From Staphylococcus sp. IVB6214 (GTDB lineage Bacteria > Bacillota > Bacilli > Staphylococcales > Staphylococcaceae): a stretch of 64,000 nt of DNA. Positions 57,074 through 64,000 of the stretch are shown here, piece after piece; position 1 is the first letter of the stretch; each line of letters starts with the position of its first letter. The stretch spans positions 1,860,001 through 1,924,000 of the forward strand of contig NZ_CP094723.1 in NCBI RefSeq assembly GCF_025558585.1, in the 5' to 3' direction. The position numbers and the translations under genes were made by a program. The notes under the pieces are model-generated. The model saw only the letters and a list, made by a program, of their open reading frames with translations, was not told where the DNA came from and did no database searches.

Positions 57074-57093
57074 CCCCTATACTCTTGCAGGGG
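57074..57093 (-). promoter_or_regulatory. GC-rich palindrome, candidate NreC site for narT
   Basis: CCCCT (57074-57078) and AGGGG (57089-57093), with TA extending one side, form an inverted repeat with a 10-bp spacer, 140-160 bp before narT. NreC of S. carnosus binds a GC-rich palindrome ahead of nar genes. The assignment is inference. Confidence 0.45.
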
Positions 57094-57552
57094 TATCCCC
57101 TAACACAAAACGGACACATCTAAAAAACATCTTAACGCACTGTTAAACCCTTTTTAAGATACTACTTAACTATACTTATAATAAGCATCCGTTTCACCTA
57201 TCTGATAATTAATTAAAATAGCCTTCATTATTGTAATAAAACAATCATCTAACAAGAACAACTTGTGCATAAGCATAAAGATAACCCTAATGAACATGCA
57301 ATAGAATCAATAGTTATTTATTGTAATCTCAAACAATATGCTCCTAAAGCCTATAAAAACCATACTTTCAACTATATTCCTTGAAATCTCTTCTATCGTT
57401 CTCCCATCTAACTTATAGGAATTTTTCACAAAAAGAATTTTCTACATACAAAAGCTATTTTACAAAAATATTCACCCCTTAGATGAAAAGTGTTACTTTT
57501 TTGTTATCAAATCACTTATAGAGAAATTGGTGATAATAGAAAGGAGTCATAT

Positions 57553-58839
57553 ATGTTAAGAAAAGGATTTGTCACATTCGCATTAAGCTTACTTGCAACA
57601 ACTTACTTGTTTGGCAATGCAGACACACTATCTGCACAAAATGATGATGTTTTGAAAGCCACCGCTGCTACTGAAGCTCCCACACCAACAAACTATGATA
57701 TTCCACAAGAAGGATTAAAGCCTGTACCAGTTGAAGAAGAATCTTTTCCAGAAAGTGTTATAGGGGAAGACAGTCGCACTATTGTAAAAGACTATCTCAA
57801 AAATCCTTATAGAAAAATTGTACTGTTAAATATTATTAATGGTAAACATACTTATAGAGGAACTGGTGCAATAATCAACAATAATACGGTATTAACAGCA
57901 GCCCATAATGTTTATAACAAAAAGGATGGTGGGTACGCAAAATGCATAAAAGTTTATGCGGGAGCATCAAAGTCAGGTGCAAAAATTGGAGAAGCAGTCG
58001 CAACACAGAAATTCGTCCCTAAAGAGTATCGAGATACTGCTTCTCATGATTACGACTTCGCTGTTATTAAGTTGAATAACAATCTAGGGAAAAAAACAGG
58101 AAGCTTTTCTTTATCATCCAGTATAAATGCGAAAGAACCCTTACAAATAGCTGGATTCCCGGGTGATAAAGGGGGAAATACGCAATATACTTCAAAAGGA
58201 AAGATAATAGACTTTACAAATCATCAAATTTACTACGATATGGATACATTTGGTGGCCAAAGTGGCAGCCCCGTTTGGAATTCAAAAAATCTTATTGTCG
58301 CCGTCCACACTTATGGTGGCATAAATGTCAACAGTGGTACACGACTAAATGAAGAAAAACTAGCCCTTATCAAGAAGTGGAGTGCTGATCCAAAGCCTAG
58401 TAAATATAACAAAAACATTACGATTACTAAATCTAACATAAAAATATGGAAAGATTTAAATCTGTACACACGTCGTTCCAATAAAGATGTGAAGTTAGGT
58501 AAGGTCTATCAAGCAAAAAATATTTATACACATTTAAACGGTCATAAATATCTTTCTTTATTTGACAATCACAATCATTTAATAGGTTACGTAGACAAAG
58601 GAGATACGGAAGATTTAATTGCGACAAAAATAAATAAGACCGTTAAGATTGTTTCGAAAAAAGACGTCATATGGGGAGATTTTTTCTGGTCTAGAAAAAT
58701 TGCGCCAACAAGCAAATACTACAACAAAACTTTCAAAGCAAAAGGGCTCTATACGCTTGGAAACAAAAAGAAATATTACACTTTATACAATAATAAAAAC
58801 AAATGGATCGGCTATATTGATATAAAAGCCACAAAATAA
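57553..58839 (+). CDS. Secreted glutamyl endopeptidase-like serine protease with C-terminal GW-like repeats
   Basis: A 428-aa preproprotein; AAAGGAGTCATAT precedes the ATG at 57553. The signal peptide is about residues 1-29. A Pro/Glu-rich propeptide (30-67) ends FPE, and SVIGEDSRT (68-76) resembles the mature N-terminus of Bacillus glutamyl endopeptidase, so cleavage after Glu67 is likely. The triad is His118 (TAAHN), Asp168 (DYDFAVIKL) and Ser237 (GGQSGSPVW). His252 in AVHTYGG matches the S1 His for Glu specificity. Residues 285-350 and 360-428 are two SH3b/GW-like repeats (LIGYVDKGD, WIGYIDIKATK), which in autolysins bind teichoic acids. It starts an apparent operon with three LPXTG genes. 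Confidence 0.88.
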   Translation: MLRKGFVTFALSLLATTYLFGNADTLSAQNDDVLKATAATEAPTPTNYDIPQEGLKPVPVEEESFPESVIGEDSRTIVKDYLKNPYRKIVLLNIINGKHTYRGTGAIINNNTVLTAAHNVYNKKDGGYAKCIKVYAGASKSGAKIGEAVATQKFVPKEYRDTASHDYDFAVIKLNNNLGKKTGSFSLSSSINAKEPLQIAGFPGDKGGNTQYTSKGKIIDFTNHQIYYDMDTFGGQSGSPVWNSKNLIVAVHTYGGINVNSGTRLNEEKLALIKKWSADPKPSKYNKNITITKSNIKIWKDLNLYTRRSNKDVKLGKVYQAKNIYTHLNGHKYLSLFDNHNHLIGYVDKGDTEDLIATKINKTVKIVSKKDVIWGDFFWSRKIAPTSKYYNKTFKAKGLYTLGNKKKYYTLYNNKNKWIGYIDIKATK

Positions 58840-58853
58840 AAGGAGTGATTATC

Positions 58854-59414
58854 ATGTTGAAAAAAACAATCTCGACTTCATTAATTACAATTAGCTTATT
58901 AACCCTCGGAAATTATACTTATGCAGCTTCAAACAACCATTCTGATGATGATATTTTCACGGCAACTGATCCAACAGAACCACCTACACCTACACCTTAT
59001 GAAGATCCTCAAGACCAATTCAAGCCTATTGAAGAGCCTTTTTTGCCCGATCCATATACCACAGGTCAGATCACGGCTAAGACATTGATGAAAAGATATA
59101 AAGGGCTTAAAGATACTAAAGATATCGATCGATTGTTATCAAGTCTGTCAGATACTTATACGTCTCAACCTAATCAGCCTTCATCATCACGTATTTCTCA
59201 ACAAACTCAAACACCGCAACCTAATCAGTCTTCATCACCACGAATCTCTCAACAAACTCAAACACCACAAGCGCCAAATACTCAATTGACCGTTTTACCT
59301 AACACTGGTGGTGTAAGTTCGGTATCACCGTTTGCTATATACAGTCTTCTGTTATTAGGTGGCACACTTATCGTTTATCGTCCTTTTGCTTCTATAAGTC
59401 AGTCAAAAGAATAA
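58854..59414 (+). CDS. Small LPXTG wall-anchor protein 1 with protease-propeptide-like N-terminus
   Basis: A 186-aa protein; AAGGAG lies 8 bases before the ATG at 58854, 14 bp after the protease stop. Signal peptide about 1-25 (ends YAA). Residues 30-64 (SDDDIFTATDPTEPPTPTPY, then EDPQDQFKPIEEPF) align with the protease propeptide. Residues 70-103 look helical (GQITAKTLMK, GLKDTKDIDRLLSSLSD). A Ser/Gln/Pro linker with two RISQQTQTPQ repeats follows. Then LPNTG (148-152), a hydrophobic helix and a short tail with one Arg and one Lys. It should be sorted to the cell wall by sortase A. Function unknown. Confidence 0.85.
   Translation: MLKKTISTSLITISLLTLGNYTYAASNNHSDDDIFTATDPTEPPTPTPYEDPQDQFKPIEEPFLPDPYTTGQITAKTLMKRYKGLKDTKDIDRLLSSLSDTYTSQPNQPSSSRISQQTQTPQPNQSSSPRISQQTQTPQAPNTQLTVLPNTGGVSSVSPFAIYSLLLLGGTLIVYRPFASISQSKE
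59031..59229 (+). repeat. Direct repeat R2, copy 1 (central cassette of LPXTG gene 1)
   Basis: About 199 bp from GAAGAGCCTTTTTTGCC to CAACCTAATCAGT, encoding the helical segment and the first linker repeat. Copy 2 is at 60110-60308 with about five differences by eye. No copy is in gene 2. Confidence 0.88.
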
Positions 59415-59529
59415 TTCATCATATTTAAAGTACGGAGTGATTACTATGTTAAAAAAATTACTAACTACATCATTGATAGCTACAAGCTTAGTCACTATAT
59501 CTAACAATACTTATGCAGCTTCAAACAAT
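59413..59529 (+). repeat. Direct repeat R1, copy 1 (leader plus signal peptide of LPXTG gene 2)
   Basis: 117 bp starting TAATTCATCATATTTAAAG, covering the intergenic spacer, ribosome site and signal-peptide codons. Copy 2 at 59899-60015 differs at two positions by eye. Confidence 0.9.
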
Positions 59530-59901
59530 GATTCTGGCGATGATGTTTTCACAGCAAATGATTCAACAGAACCATCTACACCAACAAATTATGATTTTCC
59601 ACAAGATAAAGCTATACCTATCGGAGAAGAACCACCTTTCATTATTGTTCCTAATGACAAAGCAAATACAAAAATTAATCATGACACACAAGTTCATTCA
59701 GCTAAGACTGTTACACCTTCAAATCAAACAAATATTAACATATCAAGCACACCACAACCATCACATGCTCGATTGACCGTTTTACCTAACACTGGTGGTG
59801 TACATTCATTATCACCTTTTGCTATATACAGTCTTCTGTTATTAGGTGGTACACTTATCGTTTATCGACCTTTTGCTTCTATAAGTAAGTCAAAAGTTTA
59901 A
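59446..59901 (+). CDS. Small LPXTG wall-anchor protein 2 with protease-propeptide-like N-terminus
   Basis: A 151-aa protein, ATG preceded by CGGAGTGATTACT. The signal peptide is shared almost exactly with protein 3. Residues 30-64 keep the propeptide-like pattern (GDDVFTANDSTEPSTPTNYD, then FPQD and EEPPF). The helical segment and the SQQTQTPQ repeats of proteins 1 and 3 are missing, replaced by an unrelated Asn/Thr-rich stretch (65-105). LPNTG is at 113-117, followed by the same helix and tail as the paralogues. A 31-bp gap after gene 1 indicates co-transcription. Confidence 0.83.
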   Translation: MLKKLLTTSLIATSLVTISNNTYAASNNDSGDDVFTANDSTEPSTPTNYDFPQDKAIPIGEEPPFIIVPNDKANTKINHDTQVHSAKTVTPSNQTNINISSTPQPSHARLTVLPNTGGVHSLSPFAIYSLLLLGGTLIVYRPFASISKSKV

Positions 59902-60015
59902 TTCATCATACTTAAAGTACGGAGTGATTACTATGTTAAAAAAATTACTAACTACATCATTGATAGCTACAAGCTTAGTCACTATATCTAACAATACTTA
60001 CGCAGCTTCAAACAA
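59899..60015 (+). repeat. Direct repeat R1, copy 2 (leader plus signal peptide of LPXTG gene 3)
   Basis: 117 bp nearly identical to 59413-59529, offset 486 bp. Confidence 0.9.
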
Positions 60016-60496
60016 TCAATCTCGTGATGATATTTTCACGGCAACTGACCCAACAAAACCACCTACTCCCACAGATTATGACATTCCACAAGACCAAATT
60101 GAACCTACGGAAGAGCCTTTTTTGCCTGATCCATATACCACAGGTCAGATCACGGCTAAAACATTGATGAAAAAATATAAAGGGCTTAAAGATACTAAAG
60201 ATATCGATCGATTGTTATCAAGTCTGTCAGATACTTATACATCCCAACCTAATCAGCCTTCATCATCACGTATTTCTCAACAAACTCAAACACCGCAACC
60301 TAATCAGTCATCACCACCACAAGTTACTCAACAAACTCAAACACCACAACCATCACATGCTCGATTGACCGTTTTACCTAACACTGGTGGTGTAAGTTCA
60401 GTATCACCTTTTACTATATACAGTCTTCTGTTATTAGGTGGCACACTTATCGTTTATCGTCCACTCACATCAATACTTATGAAGTCAAAGCCATAA
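59933..60496 (+). CDS. Small LPXTG wall-anchor protein 3 with protease-propeptide-like N-terminus
   Basis: A 187-aa protein, ATG preceded by CGGAGTGATTACT. The signal region is nearly identical to gene 2. Residues 31-64 are propeptide-like (RDDIFTATDPTKPPTPTDYD, then IPQDQIEPTEEPF). From residue 61 to about 125 it is nearly identical to protein 1. LPNTG is at 148-152, then the common helix and tail (ILMKSKP). It is thus a mosaic of genes 2 and 1. The operon ends at the hairpin at 60514-60563. Function unknown. Confidence 0.84.
   Translation: MLKKLLTTSLIATSLVTISNNTYAASNNQSRDDIFTATDPTKPPTPTDYDIPQDQIEPTEEPFLPDPYTTGQITAKTLMKKYKGLKDTKDIDRLLSSLSDTYTSQPNQPSSSRISQQTQTPQPNQSSPPQVTQQTQTPQPSHARLTVLPNTGGVSSVSPFTIYSLLLLGGTLIVYRPLTSILMKSKP
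60110..60308 (+). repeat. Direct repeat R2, copy 2 (central cassette of LPXTG gene 3)
   Basis: About 199 bp matching 59031-59229 with the same length and no gaps. Confidence 0.88.
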
Positions 60497-60513
60497 GTTT
60501 TTCAAACTCGAAT

Positions 60514-60563
60514 ACCCAATGTTTCAAGTGTAAATACATCCTTGAAGCATTGGGTTTCTTTTT
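60514..60563 (+). terminator. Terminator of the protease-LPXTG operon
   Basis: ACCCAATG (60514-60521) pairs with CATTGGGT (60548-60555), extended by TTTCAAG/CTTGAAG inside, and followed by a T-rich tail. Confidence 0.82.
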
Positions 60564-60634
60564 GTCCAAAATAAAAAAGCAACCTCGTTTGGGCACTGCA
60601 CCCTTAATATGGGACTCACATAAAAACACTTGAA

Positions 60635-61477
60635 TTAGGCTGCTAATTTTCTGTATTGCACAGGGGATAAGTAGCCTAATTTTTGTTGAATTCGATTATT
60701 ATTATAGTTTTCAATGTACTTTTCGACAATATCCTTTACAATGAAATTAGAGTTATTTAACTCATTGTTAAGATAAAATGTTTCACACTTTAGCGAGGAA
60801 TGGAAACATTCTATCGGGGCGTTATCAGCAGGTGTACCTTTGCGAGACATACTTCTGATAATGCCCTTTTCTTCGCATAATTGGTAGTAAGCATGCGATG
60901 TATAGACGCTTCCTTGATCGCTATGAAGTAGACATCCTTCTGGAATATCAATTTGGTTTAAGGTGTCATTTACCAAACTTTGATCTTGTGTATCGCTAAT
61001 CTTATAAGCCACAATTTCACCGTTATATAAATCGATGATTGAAGATAAATACAACATTGAATTACCAAAGGGAAGATACGTAATATCAGTAGTCAGTACT
61101 TGTAGAGGTTGATTTGCTCTAAAGTTACCATTCAGTTTATTGCTTGTAAGATAATATGCCTTCCCTCGACGTTTAGATTTCTTAATTCTAACTCTACAAT
61201 TCAAATTATTTTCTCTCATAATTCTTTGTACACGTTTATGGTTTATCGGTTGTTTAGAGGCCTGATTCATCAGAGCAGTTATCTTGCGATAGCCGTACGT
61301 GTAATGATTATCTTCACATAATTCCTTAACCTTTTTAACTGTTGTATCTTCCGTTTTCTTCTTATTTTTCCAACGGTAGTAATTTGATTTAGGGACATTC
61401 AACACTTCCAAAATCAGCTTCACAGGATGCCTGTGCTTTAACTCATCCACTAATTCTATCACTACTTCAGGTACCAC
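60635..61477 (-). CDS. IS150-type transposase OrfB (catalytic)
   Basis: 280 codons in the -1 frame relative to OrfA. It begins with an HTH_21-like segment (LKHRHPVKLILEVLNVPKSN) and continues as an rve integrase core. DDE residues are in VLTTDITYLPFG, LLHSDQGSVYTS and APIECFHSSLK. The end is NRIQQKLGYLSPVQYR, typical of IS3. It is most likely made as an OrfAB fusion by frameshifting at 61498-61504. Intact. Confidence 0.92.
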   Translation of the reverse strand: MVPEVVIELVDELKHRHPVKLILEVLNVPKSNYYRWKNKKKTEDTTVKKVKELCEDNHYTYGYRKITALMNQASKQPINHKRVQRIMRENNLNCRVRIKKSKRRGKAYYLTSNKLNGNFRANQPLQVLTTDITYLPFGNSMLYLSSIIDLYNGEIVAYKISDTQDQSLVNDTLNQIDIPEGCLLHSDQGSVYTSHAYYQLCEEKGIIRSMSRKGTPADNAPIECFHSSLKCETFYLNNELNNSNFIVKDIVEKYIENYNNNRIQQKLGYLSPVQYRKLAA

Positions 61478-61776
61478 TTCCTTTCCAATTCCTTGTACTT
61501 TTTTAAAATATCTATTTCGGCTTGATTTCTTCTATTCTTTAACTTTAATTGTTCCAGTTCAGAAAGTTCCACTAATCCTTTATTATAGGAGTATTGTTTG
61601 CCTACTTGTTGACTAAATCGATATGTTTCACCCTTTCTATACCATCTCCACCATGTTTTTACCTGTGTGCTATTTCTAATATTTAATTCACACATAATTT
61701 CTTTAGTTGTATAACCTTCTGCTTTCATCTTCACTGCTTTAAACTTTGTTTCAACTGAATACGCCACTCTGCGCAT
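61462..61776 (-). CDS. IS150-type transposase OrfA
   Basis: A 104-aa HTH/leucine-zipper protein starting at the ATG behind CGGAGGTGTTTTTCT. SVETKFKAVKMKAEGYTTKEI is the HTH_28-like part, TWWRWYRKGETYRF follows, and a coiled coil (LSELEQLKLKNRRNQAEIDILK) is at the C-terminus. It overlaps orfB by 16 bp. On the coding strand A AAA AAG (61504 to 61498) sits in the zero frame, a canonical -1 slippery heptamer. Confidence 0.92.
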   Translation of the reverse strand: MRRVAYSVETKFKAVKMKAEGYTTKEIMCELNIRNSTQVKTWWRWYRKGETYRFSQQVGKQYSYNKGLVELSELEQLKLKNRRNQAEIDILKKYKELERKWYLK

Positions 61777-61893
61777 AGAAAAACACCTCCGTAAATTCAT
61801 TTTAACTGAATTCAACGAAAGTGTTTTTATAAAGTTCCCACTATATGGGGTCAGCTCATTTGTGATTTCACAGACAAAATTGCTTTATATTTT

Positions 61894-62544
61894 CTAAAAA
61901 TCAAGTAACTTCTTCTTCAAAGCATATTCGACAAGCTCTGGTTTTGATTTCAAATCAAGCTTATCCATAATACGTGTCTTATGCGCTTCAACTGTTTTTA
62001 CGGATACAAAAAGTTTCTCGGCAATATCTTTATTCCCGTATCCTTTTGCAATCAACGGTAAAATTTCTAATTCGCGCTTAGAGAGTATTTTAAATGGATC
62101 ATTAGAGTACGCATCGTCATTAGAAGATTGTACAAATTCTTTCACTAATGATGTCGTCATCTTTGGATCAATATAGGTTTGACCTTTGTAAACAGTTCTA
62201 ATTGCCAAAAGCAACTGTTCGTCAGGTGCATTTTTTAAAATATAACCACTGGCACCACTTCTCAAGACATGAAAAAGATATTCTTCATCATCGAACATCG
62301 TAAGAATCAATATCTTAGTATTTGGAAAACTATCTAGTATCTTACTTGTTGCAATCAATCCGGACTCACCAGGCGGCATACTCAAATCCATAATAAGCAC
62401 ATCTGGTTCATGCTCCATGACTTTTTGATACGCTTCTACCCCATCTGCGGCAGTTCCGACAACTTCCATATCTTCTTGGAAGTTCAAAATCATCGAAAAG
62501 CCTGTACGTACAACCGCGTGATCATCTGCAATTACGATCTTCAT
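61894..62544 (-). CDS. nreC: NreC, response regulator of nitrate/nitrite respiration
   Basis: A 216-aa NarL-type regulator. The receiver has [10 protein letters not shown] and phospho-acceptor Asp53 in [10 protein letters not shown] LuxR HTH ([26 protein letters not shown]...[16 protein letters not shown]) follows. The start at 62544 follows GAGGGGAACAAGC; an in-frame GTG at 62559 overlaps the nreB stop. NreC activates narG, nir and narT when oxygen is low. It is the last gene of nreABC. Confidence 0.93.
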   Translation of the reverse strand: MKIVIADDHAVVRTGFSMILNFQEDMEVVGTAADGVEAYQKVMEHEPDVLIMDLSMPPGESGLIATSKILDSFPNTKILILTMFDDEEYLFHVLRSGASGYILKNAPDEQLLLAIRTVYKGQTYIDPKMTTSLVKEFVQSSNDDAYSNDPFKILSKRELEILPLIAKGYGNKDIAEKLFVSVKTVEAHKTRIMDKLDLKSKPELVEYALKKKLLDF

Positions 62545-62555
62545 GCTTGTTCCCC

Positions 62556-63605
62556 TCACTTTTGGTTAATTGGTACATCAAGTGACACAATCGTACCTTT
62601 CCCTTTTTGTGTTTCAATATCTAGGTGTCCATTAACCAGTTCAGCACGTTCATTCATACCATACAGTCCGAGTCCCGAACCTTTTGGCGAATCACTCGGT
62701 TCAAAGCCTTGTCCTTGATCAGATACTTCCGCATACAACGTGTCTTCAGTTCTCCTAATATAAACATCTACTGAATCGACGCCAGCATATTTCATCGCAT
62801 TGAATACCGCTTCTTGGACGACACGATAGACGACCGTTTCAATCTCGCTGTCGAAACGCTGTGGCATCATATCAAAATGATAATTCACAATCAATCCATA
62901 ATTCAACTCTAATTGTTTGAAATACGACTTGAATGCTGCGTCTAATCCGAGATCATCTAATGAAGACGGTCTGAGTTCCAATGATAAGTTACGAATATCA
63001 TCAATAAGCTTAGTCATCAAGCCTTCAATGTTTTTCGCACCATCTAGTAGAGAACCCATTTCTTGCTGATATTTCAAAAGACGCAACTCGACACTCACGT
63101 TGATGAGTTCTTGCACGACACCATCATGCAACTCACGTGAGATTCGTTTGCGTTCATTTTCTTGTGCTGCGATTGTCTTTTGAATCATATTACGTTGATA
63201 TAGTTTTTCTTGTCTTTGAATTTGTGGTGTTACATTTTGTAATGTGAATGCTTTAATATCGTTCTCTTCATCAATTGTTTGATACGTGGCAGTGAAAGGC
63301 TCTACTTTGTTATCAGTTGTCTTCATAAATACTTGAAAAGCCGCATTGCCTAAGTCTTCAGATTTGAGAAAACAATTGTAGCAAGTCTGTAATGCATGCT
63401 CATTCGTATAGCCTTCACAACGTCCACATATCGTATTGGAGATACCACTCAAGTCATTCTCCGGTGATATGACACGCTCAGCCGCTTCATTCATATAAAT
63501 GACTTTCCCCTCACCATCTATAAAAATGATCATCTCTGATGTTTGGTGATAATATGCATTCAAAAATGTTGAAAGTTCTTTCGTCTTATTATGTTGTTGT
63601 ATCAT
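62556..63605 (-). CDS. nreB: NreB, oxygen-sensing [4Fe-4S] histidine kinase
   Basis: A 349-aa cytoplasmic kinase. A PAS domain carries four Cys (60, 63, 75, 78; CGRC and CYNC), the [4Fe-4S] ligands known from S. carnosus NreB (59, 62, 74, 77). The HisKA_3 box is [16 protein letters not shown] with phospho-His160, and the ATPase domain has DQGQGFEP and [12 protein letters not shown]. The start overlaps the nreA stop by 4 bp (ATGA). Kinase activity falls when oxygen destroys the cluster. Confidence 0.95.
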   Translation of the reverse strand: MIQQHNKTKELSTFLNAYYHQTSEMIIFIDGEGKVIYMNEAAERVISPENDLSGISNTICGRCEGYTNEHALQTCYNCFLKSEDLGNAAFQVFMKTTDNKVEPFTATYQTIDEENDIKAFTLQNVTPQIQRQEKLYQRNMIQKTIAAQENERKRISRELHDGVVQELINVSVELRLLKYQQEMGSLLDGAKNIEGLMTKLIDDIRNLSLELRPSSLDDLGLDAAFKSYFKQLELNYGLIVNYHFDMMPQRFDSEIETVVYRVVQEAVFNAMKYAGVDSVDVYIRRTEDTLYAEVSDQGQGFEPSDSPKGSGLGLYGMNERAELVNGHLDIETQKGKGTIVSLDVPINQK

Positions 63606-64000
63606 GATCGCACCACCCTATCCTCGCTTGTTAAGCCACCAATCCCATGAATCACTGAGACATCTCTCACGACTTTTGGGAGTGGTGAGTTATCACGTTG
63701 ACCAAATAACAACACCCCTTTGACACGATGATTGTGCCAAAGCGGTATTGCAATCATTGAAGTGAGTTGTTCGCTTATCAAGATAGGATAATTGAACAGT
63801 GCAACTTGAATCTGTTCTTCGTTCGCATCATGAATAATCATCGGCTTGCCAGTTTTCATAACGTTCCCGGCAACGCCACGGCCATAGCGCAGTTCAATGC
63901 GTTGATACCTTTCGTTCAAGTTACCTGACACGTATCTCCATTTGATTTTCGTGCCAACATGATCTTCAGTAGGTAGTGCGATTCCGGCAAAGTCAAATTG
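63602..64000 (-). CDS. nreA: NreA, GAF-domain nitrate receptor (5' end beyond window)
   Basis: The frame is open to the window edge, giving the last 132 codons ([16 protein letters not shown] at the edge). A GTG at 63931 could be mistaken for the start, but upstream codons clearly belong to the GAF domain ([55 protein letters not shown]). NreA binds nitrate and releases its inhibition of NreB. It overlaps nreB by 4 bp. Nearly full length, since S. carnosus NreA is about 154 aa. Confidence 0.92.
   Translation of the reverse strand, partial: QFDFAGIALPTEDHVGTKIKWRYVSGNLNERYQRIELRYGRGVAGNVMKTGKPMIIHDANEEQIQVALFNYPILISEQLTSMIAIPLWHNHRVKGVLLFGQRDNSPLPKVVRDVSVIHGIGGLTSEDRVVRS

Larger units (their letters stand above)
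56935..57552. other. Intergenic region upstream of narT and the protease gene
   Basis: A 618-bp gene-free region. It holds a 16-bp tandem duplication (56985-57016) and a GC-rich palindrome (57074-57093). The segment from 57180 to 57540 is very AT-rich, with no convincing gene or hairpin. The protease promoter must lie in the last 150 bp. Confidence 0.65.
60597..61854 (-). mobile_element. IS3-family (IS150 group) insertion sequence
   Basis: The transposase orfs A and B are bounded by imperfect terminal inverted repeats of about 38 bp. The left end starts TGCACCC at 60597 and contains ATAAAAACACTT. The right end, read inwards from 61854, starts TGACCCC and contains TATAAAAACACTT. No clear short target duplication was seen by eye. 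Confidence 0.82.

Noticed and set aside
57490..57552. Upstream extension of the protease start
   Set aside because: The longer frame adds residues without a ribosome site and would bury the signal peptide. The ATG at 57553 has AAAGGAG at good spacing.
59031..60308. Repeated segments that might suggest a CRISPR array or VNTR array
   Set aside because: The repeats are 117-199 bp, coding, and in frame with paralogous LPXTG genes. There are no short regularly spaced repeats or unique spacers.
63602..63931. NreA starting at the GTG at 63931
   Set aside because: The frame continues upstream to the window edge with GAF-domain sequence, so the gene is cut by the window.

Overview
The window is an AT-rich staphylococcal chromosome segment. 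Gene content and order match the Staphylococcus block carrying lyrA/spdC, rpiA, tcaRA, hrtAB/hssRS, mqo, lctP, rsp, narT and nreABC. Protein divergence from S. aureus, an absent tcaB and several accessory genes point to a non-aureus species. An intermedius- or hyicus-group member is a guess that this window cannot settle. I see no rRNA, tRNA, CRISPR array or prophage.

Layout. 0-11 kb: the end of a LyrA/SpdC-like CPBP protein, an XRE-rpiA pair, galM, a YnfA protein, a NatAB-type ABC exporter, an XRE regulator with two small membrane proteins, a DUF805 protein, a 3-methyladenine glycosylase and a PadR-DUF1700-DUF4097 operon with two palindromic operator candidates. 10-15 kb: a stand-alone GH2-like accessory-domain protein divergent from an AraC regulator, then gltS, a COG0523 zinc GTPase behind a Zur-box-like palindrome, and a thioesterase. 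15-17 kb: a long imperfect palindrome and a frameshifted ISL3 transposase. 17-25 kb: a lactate/malate dehydrogenase-like gene, a PTS IIC protein, an esterase-like protein, tenA, tcaA-tcaR and a YdcF-family protein.

25-40 kb: the haem-stress system (hrtAB divergent from hssRS, with the HssR direct repeat in between), mqo, a glycosyltransferase, lctP behind a Rex-like operator, a lipoprotein, a GNAT enzyme, a quinone oxidoreductase-like enzyme, and an IruO-like flavin reductase behind a Fur box. An IS1182-family element then sits between the arms of a terminator palindrome. 39-57 kb: a copper-associated set (CopCD fusion, YcnI, DUF2871), an NptA-like Na/Pi transporter, CorA, a sucrose-type PTS (scrA), the large AraC regulator rsp, several transporters, an M42 aminopeptidase, a RocB-like M20 peptidase and narT.

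57-62 kb is the most distinctive accessory locus. A secreted glutamyl-endopeptidase-like protease with GW-like C-terminal repeats is followed, in one apparent operon, by three tandem small LPXTG proteins. Their N-termini look like the protease's own propeptide, and they are mosaics of shared cassettes. An IS3/IS150-type element follows, and the whole block lies between narT and its regulators nreCBA. The window ends inside nreA.

Themes: respiration and redox switching (Rex-lctP, mqo, narT, NreABC), metal homeostasis (Zur, Fur, haem, copper) and envelope functions (TcaA, LyrA, the LPXTG/protease locus). Operators were read by eye. Gene starts were chosen mainly on Shine-Dalgarno position, so many are shorter than the longest open frame.
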